Shown piece after piece: positions 17,618 to 26,126 of a stretch of 64,000 nt of DNA; the first letter of the stretch is position 1; each line of letters begins with the position of its first letter. Origin of the DNA: Sphingomonas sp. Leaf242. GTDB lineage: Bacteria > Pseudomonadota > Alphaproteobacteria > Sphingomonadales > Sphingomonadaceae. The stretch lies in assembly GCF_001422045.1 (NCBI RefSeq), contig NZ_LMLW01000012.1:153118-217117 (forward strand), given 5' to 3'. The notes below the pieces were generated by a model. The model was not told the DNA's origin. It was given only the letters and a program-made list of their open reading frames with translations, and did no database searches. A program made the position numbers and the translations under genes.

Positions 17618-19353
17618 ATTCCGAGCCTAACAAGGAAGCGTATTGACCCTAACACGCTCCCATTTTTCTCCTAACAAATGAAATCCGAAGACGCTTCTTC
17701 GAACCTAACAGAAAGTTGGGCGCAATACCGTAAAAGTGGGGGGAAGCCCGACTTTTACATGCTTTTCGGCTGCGCCGACGGCTGGCCTCTGGACCAGCGC
17801 CCGCGGATGGCGGGTAACGGCGTTTTCGGACGCCGCTCTGACGTGCCTTCGCCTGACGGCTTCGGGGTCCTCCACGCGCCGAAATGCGTGCTCCGGAAGG
17901 CGAGTGATATTTTAATGAGGCCTGACCCAAGCTCCGAAGAATAATGAAACAGCGCCCAAACGCGCTTGTCCCAGCTGTTCGGTCAGTCTCCTTGCAAGTC
18001 TCGAAATACCTATCAATGCCTAACGTACCAGAGCGGTTTGTGACCCCGTGACGCGTTCTGAGCAGTTTCTGCTAACCATAATCACCATGCCGACCGCTAT
18101 CAGACAGTTTGTGAATCATGACACGCCGGAGAACGCCGTGATGGGCCATAGCCAGAGGGTGATCCGCTCTTTCATATACCGATATTCCGGCAAAAAATTG
18201 AAACGCTCGCGCGGACAACTACCCCCCATGAGGCGCTGGTTCGCCGTCTCTTGAAGACGGTAGACGCCCTGCTTGCGGTGATTAGTGTTTGCCTCGTCAG
18301 CAGCGCCGCCCCCTCTACCCTGACTGCCCTCATAATCTACCCTCATGGCGATTGGAGACTATGGCTCGCGTCCCAGAAGTTTGGCGCTTCGATTCGATTG
18401 GACGCTACGATACTGATTTCGTGAGACGGCCCCACCATCTGAAAACTTGTTCATCGATGCCGAGCGCATTCATCACTCGACCGCGGATCTAGCGGTCAAG
18501 ATCATCCGCAGACGGCGTGCCGATAAGCCGATACTAAAGATCGGCCGGGACTAGCGTGCAACAACACCGATCGGAGACCCAGCACAGTCACGCCTCGCCG
18601 CGGCTCGCGCTGGCGGATTGCTTGAGCCAGCTGACGGGTACCAGCAAAATGGCAAACTGCGCTCAGCAAATTCATCACACCGGCCACGCGTATCAGTGTT
18701 CCAATTTGCAAGCCGTCACCCTACATCACGCTTATCGATCGACCGCGCTGGGACAGGAAACTGGCACAGAACGGCTAATCTCCACGAAGAGAAAGCACGG
18801 ATTTCCGCGGGTTTCTCTAGTCGGAGAACCCTCCCGTAGGGGTCACCATTGGCGCTTTTTCAAGCAACGACTAGTGGATGAAACGAGCGTGTCTCATGGT
18901 TTCATTTCCCAGACTATGTTGGCCAAATACGCCTTCTGCTAGGTAGGCGCAGTCCGCTGCGGATGATGGATAAAGCTTCTCGTAATCCGCGATGGGTTCG
19001 CGACGCTGATCGTCGGAGCGGCTAGCGGTGCGAGCGTAAGCCGGCTCGAACAGGTGACGAACAATGTCGCCGCAGTCATCCTTCACCTACACCGGAGTGG
19101 CACGCTCGATGCGGTGAGCGGTGGCAGCCCGCCGTTTCTTTACCCCTGTTCGACCCTGTCGCGCGGAACCAGATCATCTTCGGTCGCGGCGATGTTTAAG
19201 GCTAAGGGTCCGAGGCCAAGGCAACATAGTCTGGCCGGTGGCCTGGTACATCACCGAAAATATGCACTCGTCCGGCTCCAATCGACACGCATCGCGTTTG
19301 AGGGTGTCCGGTCAGCGGCACGTTCGGTTGCTGCATGCCGGCACGGGGGTATC
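17618..19353. other. Gene-free island border
   Basis: In about 1.7 kb I find no supported gene. Short frames (for example 18048-18254 plus, 18116-18346 minus, 18556-18942 plus) lack domains and have mixed composition. The stretch follows the dead IS and precedes the first typical chromosomal gene, so it probably holds gene remains at the edge of the accessory island. I found no tRNA or integrase gene that would fix an attachment site. Confidence 0.5.
17730..17758. repeat. Inverted repeat in island border
   Basis: GTAAAAGTGGGG (17730-17741) faces CCCGACTTTTAC (17747-17758) across a five-base loop; 11 of 12 positions pair. It could be a recombination or transposon-end scar, or a terminator stem without a T-run. 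No neighbouring gene helps to decide. Confidence 0.45.
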
Positions 19354-20274
19354 ATGCGGATCGGAATCATCGGTGCGGGAATGGCAGGCCTGTCCTGCGC
19401 GCACGCGCTACGCGGCCAGGGTCATGACCCGGTCCTGTTCGACAAGGGCCGCGGGCCGGGTGGCAGGATGTCGACGCGCCGGGTTGATACACCGCTGGGC
19501 GAGGCGGCGTTCGATCACGGCGCGCAATATCTGACGGCGCGCGATCCCGCGTTCGTGGCGCAGGTCGACCGCTGGGCGCACGGCGGCCACGTCGCGCGCT
19601 GGTCGCCCGCAGGGCCCGACGCGTGGGTCGGAACACCCGCGATGAACGCACCGATCCGCGCGATGGCGGCCGAGTGCGATGTTCGATGGAACACCGCCAT
19701 CGCCGGTCTCTGCCATGACGGTGGATGGCGGATCGGCGACGAGCGGTTCGACGCGGCGATCGTCGCGGTGCCGGCGGAGCAGGTCCCGCCCCTGGTCGCG
19801 GACCATGACGGTGCGTTGGCCGATGCGGCTCGCGCCGCGGTTTCCGATCCGTGCTGGACCGTCATGGCAGCGTTCGATGGCCCGGTGCCGACCGCTTGCG
19901 ATCGACTTGCGGATATCGGGATCATCGGAACCGCCGTCCGCAACTCGGCCAAGCCGGGACGGACCGGACCGGAGGCCTGGGTGCTACAGGCCAGTGCCGG
20001 CTGGTCGCGTGCGCACCTCGAAGACGAGCCGGACATGATCGCGCAGGCGCTTCTCGCGGCGTTCGCGGATCACATCGGCGCCGGGTCCCCCACCATCATC
20101 GCGACCAGTGTCCACCGCTGGCGGTATGCGAAGACTGGGACGTCGGCGCGCGGTGCGTTCTGGAACGCGGAGATCCGGCTGGGCGCCTGCGGCGACTGGC
20201 TGCTCGGTCCGCGGATCGAAGCCGCCTGGCTGTCCGGGCAACAACTCGCGGCGTTCGTCGGACCTGCGAGATGA
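19354..20274 (+). CDS. Renalase-like FAD/NAD(P)-dependent oxidoreductase
   Basis: A 306-residue flavoprotein. The N-terminus MRIGIIGAGMAGLSCAHALR is a Rossmann dinucleotide-binding motif (GxGxxG), followed by Asp34 in VLFDKGRGPGGRMSTRR; this GGRMS/TRR pattern is typical of the renalase-like NAD(P)-binding family. FDHGAQYLTARDP is also a family hallmark. The start is ATG 19354, in front of the Rossmann motif; the frame stays open for a further 100 codons upstream but that part looks non-coding. It is monocistronic and cytoplasmic. Family members oxidise reduced nicotinamides or small amines; the substrate is unknown here. It is the first typical chromosomal gene after the island. Confidence 0.85.
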   Translation: MRIGIIGAGMAGLSCAHALRGQGHDPVLFDKGRGPGGRMSTRRVDTPLGEAAFDHGAQYLTARDPAFVAQVDRWAHGGHVARWSPAGPDAWVGTPAMNAPIRAMAAECDVRWNTAIAGLCHDGGWRIGDERFDAAIVAVPAEQVPPLVADHDGALADAARAAVSDPCWTVMAAFDGPVPTACDRLADIGIIGTAVRNSAKPGRTGPEAWVLQASAGWSRAHLEDEPDMIAQALLAAFADHIGAGSPTIIATSVHRWRYAKTGTSARGAFWNAEIRLGACGDWLLGPRIEAAWLSGQQLAAFVGPAR

Positions 20275-20569
20275 CTTGTCCTTGAAAACCGATGCGGCTG
20301 CCGAATGGTTGGGTCGTTAATTCATGACTAGTCAAAGCCTGGATGACGGCCCGGATGCGTTCGGATAGCAGGCAAGCTCCGCTGGCGTTCCAAATACGAT
20401 CAATTCGGGAGACAGCGACTTTGGAGCGCTTGCCATTCCGGTCCCCGACGTGACGGCGTGGATCGGCGCAAACCTGACCGCGGACGCGATCTAACAGGCG
20501 GCGCACAACTGGAATCTATCGTCAGCCAAGCGCGGCTGCTGTTCTCGAGCGATTAACGCTGGCCAGCTC

Positions 20570-22693
20570 TCAAAGCCGTGCCGCCAGCGAGAACAGGACC
20601 GATCGAGGCGCCCCAGGTGAAATCCACAGCGCGCTGTAACTGCTCTGCGCGTAGGTCTGGTCGAGGATGTTGTCGACCTCGACGCGGGCGGTCAGCCTTT
20701 TGGTCAGGGGATACGCGATGCTCGCCTTGGCCTTCACATAGCTTGGCAGTCGCAGGTTGCCGCCATCGAGCGCCGCGGCACGCGCGCCGACATAGGTCCC
20801 GCCCGCACTCAGAGCGAGCTCGCGGGCGGCGAGAGGAACCGTCGCGAACAGTTGCAGCGTGCCGGCGTGGCGCGGCACATTGAGCACGTCGGCGCTGGGG
20901 AATGCGGGATCGCGGGCAGCAGCGTCGGTGAAGGCGTAGTTCCCGATCAGCCGCACGCGTGGCGCCAGATCGACTTCGCCATCGAGTTCGACGCCGCGCG
21001 ACCTGATCCGTCCCACCGTCGCGAGGAAGTTCACGTCGGCCGGGTCGGTCGCGAGGATGTTGCGCTTGGAAACATCGAACCAGCTGGCCCCAACCCGCAG
21101 CGATGCCAGGACCAGCTTGGCGCCGACTTCGTAGCCACGGCCGGTTTCGGGCGCGAACGCGTCGCCCAGTCGTCCGACGCTCGAGTTGGCGCGCGAGCCC
21201 TCGCCCCAGTTCGCATGGAAGGCGAACCGGGGATCGGGACGGTAGCGAATGCCCGCGCGAAACTCGACCGGATCACGTTCCAGACGGCTCAGCTGCCCGG
21301 ACAGTCGATTGTCGATGCGCTGGTCGAGGTGCTCGTAGCGCAGGCCTCCGACCACGCTAAGCGAGTCGGTCAGGTCCCACATATCCTGACCGTAGACGGC
21401 AACGGCTTTCCGGCGTTCATTGGTCGCGGTGAACGGCGTCAGCGGCCCGGCGACGCCCCCGTAGACCGGGTCGAAGACGGCGATCGGGTAAGGCCGGGCA
21501 GCGGTCGGCCGGAAGCGCGTCTGGAACGTGTCGAAGTCGAGATCGTAGAGCGTCACGCCCACGCTTGGTCGATGCGTACCGAAGGCCGTGACGGTGCCAC
21601 GGATTTCCGCCCGCCCCGACCAGTCTGTCAGGTTCCAGTCGCGAAGGCGGCGCTGACGGCGAACCGTTCCATCCGCCAGCAGCGTCGACGCTTCGCTGGA
21701 GAAGCCCCGGATTCGAGCGTCGCGATAGGCCGTGCCGCCGACGAAGGTCCAGCTCCCGCCCAGACTTTGCTCCAGCGTCAGTTCGTGTCGCCAATTGCTG
21801 GAGGATACGCGCCCGTCGCCGGGTTCTCCGAGAAAGCGATCGCGCGGGACGGCCTCGCTATTCCCGTTGATCGCCGGGATGCCGCGGTCGAACGGCGCGC
21901 GGAATTGAATATATTCGCCCTGGTACGTCAGCGTGGTGCCGTCCATCGGCCGCCAGCTTACCGATGGTGCGAACAGGCGCCGCCGGAGATCGACATGATC
22001 GCGAAAGCCGTCGCTGTTCTCGATCGCGCCGACCAGGCGGATCGCGAACGTCGAGGACAGCGCCGATTCGACATCGCCTTCGAGCCGATAGGTGCCGAAC
22101 GAGCCCCCGCTCGCCGTCAGGTTGCCGCCGTTCCGAAATCGCGGCTTCTTGGTGACCACGTTGATCACACCCGCCGGATCGACCGATCCGAACACGGCAC
22201 CCACCGGCCCCTTGAGCACCTCGATCCGCTCGACGTTGGCGGGGTCCCGCGGCGGTCCGAAGCCACGATTGGCGAGGAAGCCGTCGACGAAATACTCGGC
22301 CCCCGTGTCGGGCGTGCCGAGGAAACCGCGGATCGCGTAATTGTCACGCAGGCCGCCGAGATTGTTCTGCTGCGAGATACCGCTGACCAGCTCCAGGGCG
22401 TCGGCCAGGCGGCGCACGCCGTAGTCGTCCAGAATACTGCGATCGAGCGCGATGCTGGCCTGCGACATCCGCTCGGTGACGATGTCCGATCCGCTGGTGC
22501 GATCGAGGCGACGCTGGCCGAGCACGACGATGTCGTCCACCGTCGGACCTCGCCCCTGCCCCGCATCCTGCGCAAACGCCGGCGTCCCCGAACAGGCCAT
22601 CGCGCAGAGAGCGGCACGCGCGACGCGGCTCCGGCGTGACGAGCGCGTTCGCTCCGAATACTGCGCGGCGTTCGACACTGCCCTGACCACCAT
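20570..22693 (-). CDS. TonB-dependent siderophore-type receptor
   Basis: A receptor of about 707 residues. It has a signal peptide (RRSRVARAALCAMACSGTPA then FAQ), a short TonB-box-like region (DDIVVLGQRR), a plug domain (LELVSGISQQNNLGGLRDNY and VERIEVLKGPVGAVFGSVDP), and a beta-barrel that ends in an aromatic-poor strand LFSLAARL. The plug motifs place it with ferrichrome/siderophore receptors of the FhuA/FpvA type, which use TonB-ExbBD energy to import Fe(III)-siderophores across the outer membrane. ATG 22693 is chosen because it sits close to the signal peptide; an upstream ATG at 22756 adds 21 residues. The tetR gene lies 310 bases upstream on the same strand. The substrate is inferred. 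Confidence 0.85.
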   Translation of the reverse strand: MVVRAVSNAAQYSERTRSSRRSRVARAALCAMACSGTPAFAQDAGQGRGPTVDDIVVLGQRRLDRTSGSDIVTERMSQASIALDRSILDDYGVRRLADALELVSGISQQNNLGGLRDNYAIRGFLGTPDTGAEYFVDGFLANRGFGPPRDPANVERIEVLKGPVGAVFGSVDPAGVINVVTKKPRFRNGGNLTASGGSFGTYRLEGDVESALSSTFAIRLVGAIENSDGFRDHVDLRRRLFAPSVSWRPMDGTTLTYQGEYIQFRAPFDRGIPAINGNSEAVPRDRFLGEPGDGRVSSSNWRHELTLEQSLGGSWTFVGGTAYRDARIRGFSSEASTLLADGTVRRQRRLRDWNLTDWSGRAEIRGTVTAFGTHRPSVGVTLYDLDFDTFQTRFRPTAARPYPIAVFDPVYGGVAGPLTPFTATNERRKAVAVYGQDMWDLTDSLSVVGGLRYEHLDQRIDNRLSGQLSRLERDPVEFRAGIRYRPDPRFAFHANWGEGSRANSSVGRLGDAFAPETGRGYEVGAKLVLASLRVGASWFDVSKRNILATDPADVNFLATVGRIRSRGVELDGEVDLAPRVRLIGNYAFTDAAARDPAFPSADVLNVPRHAGTLQLFATVPLAARELALSAGGTYVGARAAALDGGNLRLPSYVKAKASIAYPLTKRLTARVEVDNILDQTYAQSSYSALWISPGAPRSVLFSLAARL

Positions 22694-23003
22694 TGTTCCA
22701 ATCTCATGCAGAAACGCAAAGCTCTCAGGCTTTCGCGTTACGATACATCGTCTCATAAACGGCGGAGAGAGTGGCGCAAGATGAAACTATGGTGACGCGA
22801 TCATGAAGAATGATGAGGGTGGTGTGCGGAAGCCTGCGCGCCCAGGTTGGCAGGGTTGGCGCTGTCCGTGACCGGAGCGCGAACGACCGGCGCGACTTCG
22901 CCTGCTCGACGACATCGCCATTTCACGGAGCGCCCCTCGCAGGGCGGCGCGACCAAACTCGATCCCGCACGCGCCGTATGTGGCAAGCTGGTAGTTCGCA
23001 GCC

Positions 23004-23630
23004 CTAATTCAACTCGCGATTGGCTTCGAGGACGGCGATCACCATCGTCTTGAATTGCGCGACGATCCGGTCGGTCAGCGGCGGTTCGAGCGCGATCGCC
23101 AGCCGTATCGCATGGCCGGCGAGCTCGGTGATAAGCAACGCCGCTGACAGGATCTTGTCGCGGTCGGACGACGACAGCAGGATCATCATCGGCGCGACCA
23201 TGAAATCGGCGGTCGCGCGCGTATCGATCACGTCGAGCCGACGCAGTTCGAGATCGGCCTGCGCGCCGGCCCACACCGCGATCGCCTCGGGATGGCTGCG
23301 GTAATGGCTGACATACGCGTCGATGATCCGGTCGACCGCCTGGGCGATCGTCGGGCGCCCGCCATGATCCTCGAGCAGCGCATGCACCTCGGTCCGCAGC
23401 AGCGCGCCGACCTTGTCGAGGTTGCGCAGTACCAGCGCGCGCAGGATCGCCGGCTTCGACGGGAAATATTGATAGAGCGAGCCGATCGAGATCTCGGCGC
23501 GGCGCGCGACTTCGCGCATCGCGAGGTCCTCGGGGTTTTCGGTGACGAGCAGGTCCTGCGCCGCGACGAGGATCGCCTCGCGGCGGCGCATGCTGCGCTC
23601 CTGCATGGGTAGACGGCGGGGTTCGACCAT
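23004..23630 (-). CDS. TetR-family transcriptional regulator
   Basis: A protein of about 208 residues with an N-terminal TetR helix-turn-helix: RREAILVAAQDLLVTE, then MREVARRAEISIGSLYQYFP as the recognition part. The C-terminal region is helical, as in ligand-binding domains of the family. ATG 23630 is preferred; GTG 23651 is a possible longer start. It is the last gene of the five-gene minus-strand operon after the FAD-linked oxidase (61 bases). It probably controls that operon and perhaps the divergent aldehyde dehydrogenase genes or the downstream TonB receptor. The ligand is unknown. Confidence 0.85.
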   Translation of the reverse strand: MVEPRRLPMQERSMRRREAILVAAQDLLVTENPEDLAMREVARRAEISIGSLYQYFPSKPAILRALVLRNLDKVGALLRTEVHALLEDHGGRPTIAQAVDRIIDAYVSHYRSHPEAIAVWAGAQADLELRRLDVIDTRATADFMVAPMMILLSSSDRDKILSAALLITELAGHAIRLAIALEPPLTDRIVAQFKTMVIAVLEANRELN

Positions 23631-23691
23631 AACGCCGCCGCTCTGGCTCACCCCGTTGCCAAACGCAAACCGGCGTTGACCGATCGCTCCC

Positions 23692-24963
23692 TCACCCGCC
23701 GATCGCGAACAGCTGGTCGAAGAAGCGATTGACGAACTTGCCCTCCGGATCGACGTCGCGACGCACGGTCAGGAAGTCGGACAGCCGGGGATACAGCGCA
23801 TGCGCCGCCGTGGAATCGAGCGTGTGACGCTTCGCCCAATGCGGACGACCGCCGGCATCGCGCAATATCGTCTCGAGCGCCGCGAACGCCTTCTGCCACG
23901 GCATGCCGGCATATTGATGCACCGAGATCGACAGGCACGGCCCGGCGTGGAACGGGCTCAGCCAGATATTGTCGGCAGCGACGGTACGGACCTCGAACGG
24001 GAAGGCGAGCGGCAGCCGTGCCTGACGGACATAGCGGAGCGCCTCGCGCAGCGTCGCCAGCCCGTCGGCACGCGGCACCTCGTATTCCATCTCCTCGAAG
24101 CGCACCGTCCGCTCCTGCGCGAAAATTCGATAGGCCGGGCCGACACGCCGTTTGGGCCCCCCGATCGCCTGCATCATCCCGCGCTGCAGCTTGGGGATGA
24201 GTCCCGGCACGCGGCGCGAGATGTTGCACGCCAGGCGGAAAGCCCCCTCGTTGACGTCGTTGGCATGGCGATAGGGACCTTCGGGTTCGACCGGATGCAG
24301 CCGCTTGAGGATCACGTAGTCGGCGTAGGGAAACACCCAGAACTCCATATGCCGCGACGCCGCGGTCAGTTCGTCGAACCGGTCGAGCACCGTGTCGAGC
24401 GGCCAGCGTTCGACGCGTTCCTCGAGGTGATAGGCGGGCAGCACCGCGAGCCGCATCGCGACCACGACGCCGAGCAGGCCGAGACCAAGGCGCTGCGCCT
24501 GGAACAGCGCGGGCTCGGTCTGCGCGTCGCAGGTGACGAGCGTGCCGTCGGCGCGCATCAGGCGGACGCCGGTCACCTGCGTCGAGATGCTGCCGAGCGT
24601 CTCGCCGGTCCCGTGCGTGCCGGTGCCGGCGGCGCCCGCGAGCGACTGCGGATTGACGTCGCCCTGGTTGTAGAGCGACAGCCCCTCCGCCCAAAGCGCG
24701 TCGGTCAGTCGTGCGAGGCTCCAGCCCGCGGGGGCCCAGACCGACCGGCGATCGGCGGCGACTTCGATCCCGCCTTCGAGATCGGCGAGCGACAGCAGCG
24801 TACCCTCGGTCTGGCACAGCGGCATGAAGGAATGGCCGGCCCCGACCATCCGCAGCTGCCGCGCCCCCGTGACGACCTTGGCCAGTTCGTCGAGCCCACG
24901 CGGACGCGCGATCGTGGCGGGGCGCGCGACGACGCTGCCCGACCAGTTGGTCCACTCGGTCAT
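23692..24963 (-). CDS. FAD-linked oxidase, D-arabinono-lactone oxidase-like
   Basis: A 423-residue enzyme. The N-terminal PCMH-type FAD-binding domain is visible in RMVGAGHSFMPLCQTEGTLL and NPQSLAGAAGTGTHGTGE; the C-terminal part, with WAKRHTLD and LYPRLSDFL, is that of the D-arabinono-1,4-lactone oxidase (ALO) family. Enzymes of this family oxidise sugar lactones or polyols using oxygen or another acceptor. In the HxxG segment the His of AGHSF is where covalent FAD attachment occurs in relatives. ATG 24963 overlaps the MFS gene by four bases, so the two are translationally coupled. The protein is cytoplasmic, and the substrate may be a lactone or alcohol imported by the neighbouring transporter (inference). 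Confidence 0.8.
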   Translation of the reverse strand: MTEWTNWSGSVVARPATIARPRGLDELAKVVTGARQLRMVGAGHSFMPLCQTEGTLLSLADLEGGIEVAADRRSVWAPAGWSLARLTDALWAEGLSLYNQGDVNPQSLAGAAGTGTHGTGETLGSISTQVTGVRLMRADGTLVTCDAQTEPALFQAQRLGLGLLGVVVAMRLAVLPAYHLEERVERWPLDTVLDRFDELTAASRHMEFWVFPYADYVILKRLHPVEPEGPYRHANDVNEGAFRLACNISRRVPGLIPKLQRGMMQAIGGPKRRVGPAYRIFAQERTVRFEEMEYEVPRADGLATLREALRYVRQARLPLAFPFEVRTVAADNIWLSPFHAGPCLSISVHQYAGMPWQKAFAALETILRDAGGRPHWAKRHTLDSTAAHALYPRLSDFLTVRRDVDPEGKFVNRFFDQLFAIGG

Positions 24964-26126
24964 GATCGGTCTTTCGATTGCACGGCAAACGCAGGGGACC
25001 CCACGCGCCGGAGTAGGGGAAGCAGCAGCACGATGCCGCCGGTGACGATGAGCAGCCCGGTGCCGAGCGTGAGGCAACCACGGACATCGCCATCGCTGAC
25101 GCTCAGCGCCGCGACGCTCGGACCGGTCGCGCACCCCAGCAGCAGGGCCGCCGACCCGAGCATCGCGGCACGGTGCGTCGGGTCGACATCGATCAGCAGC
25201 CGGGTGAAATACGGGCTCGCGAATGCCCACAGCATCCCGAAGCCGATCGCGGTCGCCAGGAATACGGTCTGACCGGGCAACGTCGCGAATATCGCCGCTG
25301 CGACGATCAGCGCCGCGGTCGCGCCGATCAGCATGACGCGGCACGGCCAGCGCTGGACCGTGGCCGCGCCCAGGACACCGCCCGCGACCTGTCCGGCAAG
25401 CGCGAGCACCACCGCAAGGCCGCCGGTGCCGGACGAAAGTCCGGCCTGATGCGCGAGCGGCTCGATATAGATCCAGATGCCGAGGATGCCGGCGAAGAAG
25501 CAGAACGCAGCCGCGAGCGCGAGCCACCCCCGGATATCGGGCAGTCCCATGCCGTGGTTTGCCGCGAACGGCGCCAGCCGCACCGGCGTCCCCATCGCGA
25601 CGATCGCGACCGGCACGCCGAGCGCGGCGATCGCGAAGAACCCCGTTGCCGCGCCGTGATGCTGTGCGACCAGGCCGCTGATCAACGCCGCGCAGGCCAG
25701 CTGTGCGACCGTCTGGATCGTCAGATACATCCCGGCCTGGCGCGCGGGTTGCGCCGATCGGACGATCATCGCGGTGACGATGCCGACCAGCATGCCGCTA
25801 GGCGCGCCGGCCAGCGCGCGCAGCAGGATTACCGTGCCGCCGGTCGCGCTGGCGGTCGCGACGTCGAGCACGATGATCGCCACCACGCTGGCCAAGGCGA
25901 GCATGCGCGGCGCGACGCGTTCGGTCAGGAACCCCGCAGCGCCCGCAGCGAGCCCCATCGTCACCAGCTCGGCGGTGGCGGCGAGCCCGAGCTGCGCCGC
26001 GGTCAGATGCCCCTCCGCGACCAGCGTGCCGAGCAGCAACGGGGCAAGGCCCGCCATGAGGACGCCGTACACGCCGACGACGAACGCAGCGATATAGGCC
26101 GAACGGGCCGTATTCGGCGCGATCAT
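24960..26126 (-). CDS. MFS transporter
   Basis: A 388-residue membrane protein with about 12 hydrophobic segments, beginning with SAYIAAFVVGVYGVLMAGLA. A long duplicated layout is visible, with a loop around residues 190-205 between the halves. It resembles the major facilitator superfamily; the sequence gives no substrate. It starts at ATG 26126, overlapping the upstream TonB receptor gene by four bases (ATGA), and itself overlaps the FAD-linked oxidase. The context suggests inner membrane uptake of the same compound that the outer membrane receptor brings in. Confidence 0.8.
   Translation of the reverse strand: MIAPNTARSAYIAAFVVGVYGVLMAGLAPLLLGTLVAEGHLTAAQLGLAATAELVTMGLAAGAAGFLTERVAPRMLALASVVAIIVLDVATASATGGTVILLRALAGAPSGMLVGIVTAMIVRSAQPARQAGMYLTIQTVAQLACAALISGLVAQHHGAATGFFAIAALGVPVAIVAMGTPVRLAPFAANHGMGLPDIRGWLALAAAFCFFAGILGIWIYIEPLAHQAGLSSGTGGLAVVLALAGQVAGGVLGAATVQRWPCRVMLIGATAALIVAAAIFATLPGQTVFLATAIGFGMLWAFASPYFTRLLIDVDPTHRAAMLGSAALLLGCATGPSVAALSVSDGDVRGCLTLGTGLLIVTGGIVLLLPLLRRVGSPAFAVQSKDRS

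Noticed and set aside
18048..18942. Short frames in the island border as genes
   Set aside because: No domain, no coupling to neighbours and mixed codon use; they overlap on both strands.
20852..22639. 595-codon plus-strand frame opposite the TonB receptor
   Set aside because: It is the antisense shadow of a clear receptor gene, with no domain and very high Arg/Ala content.
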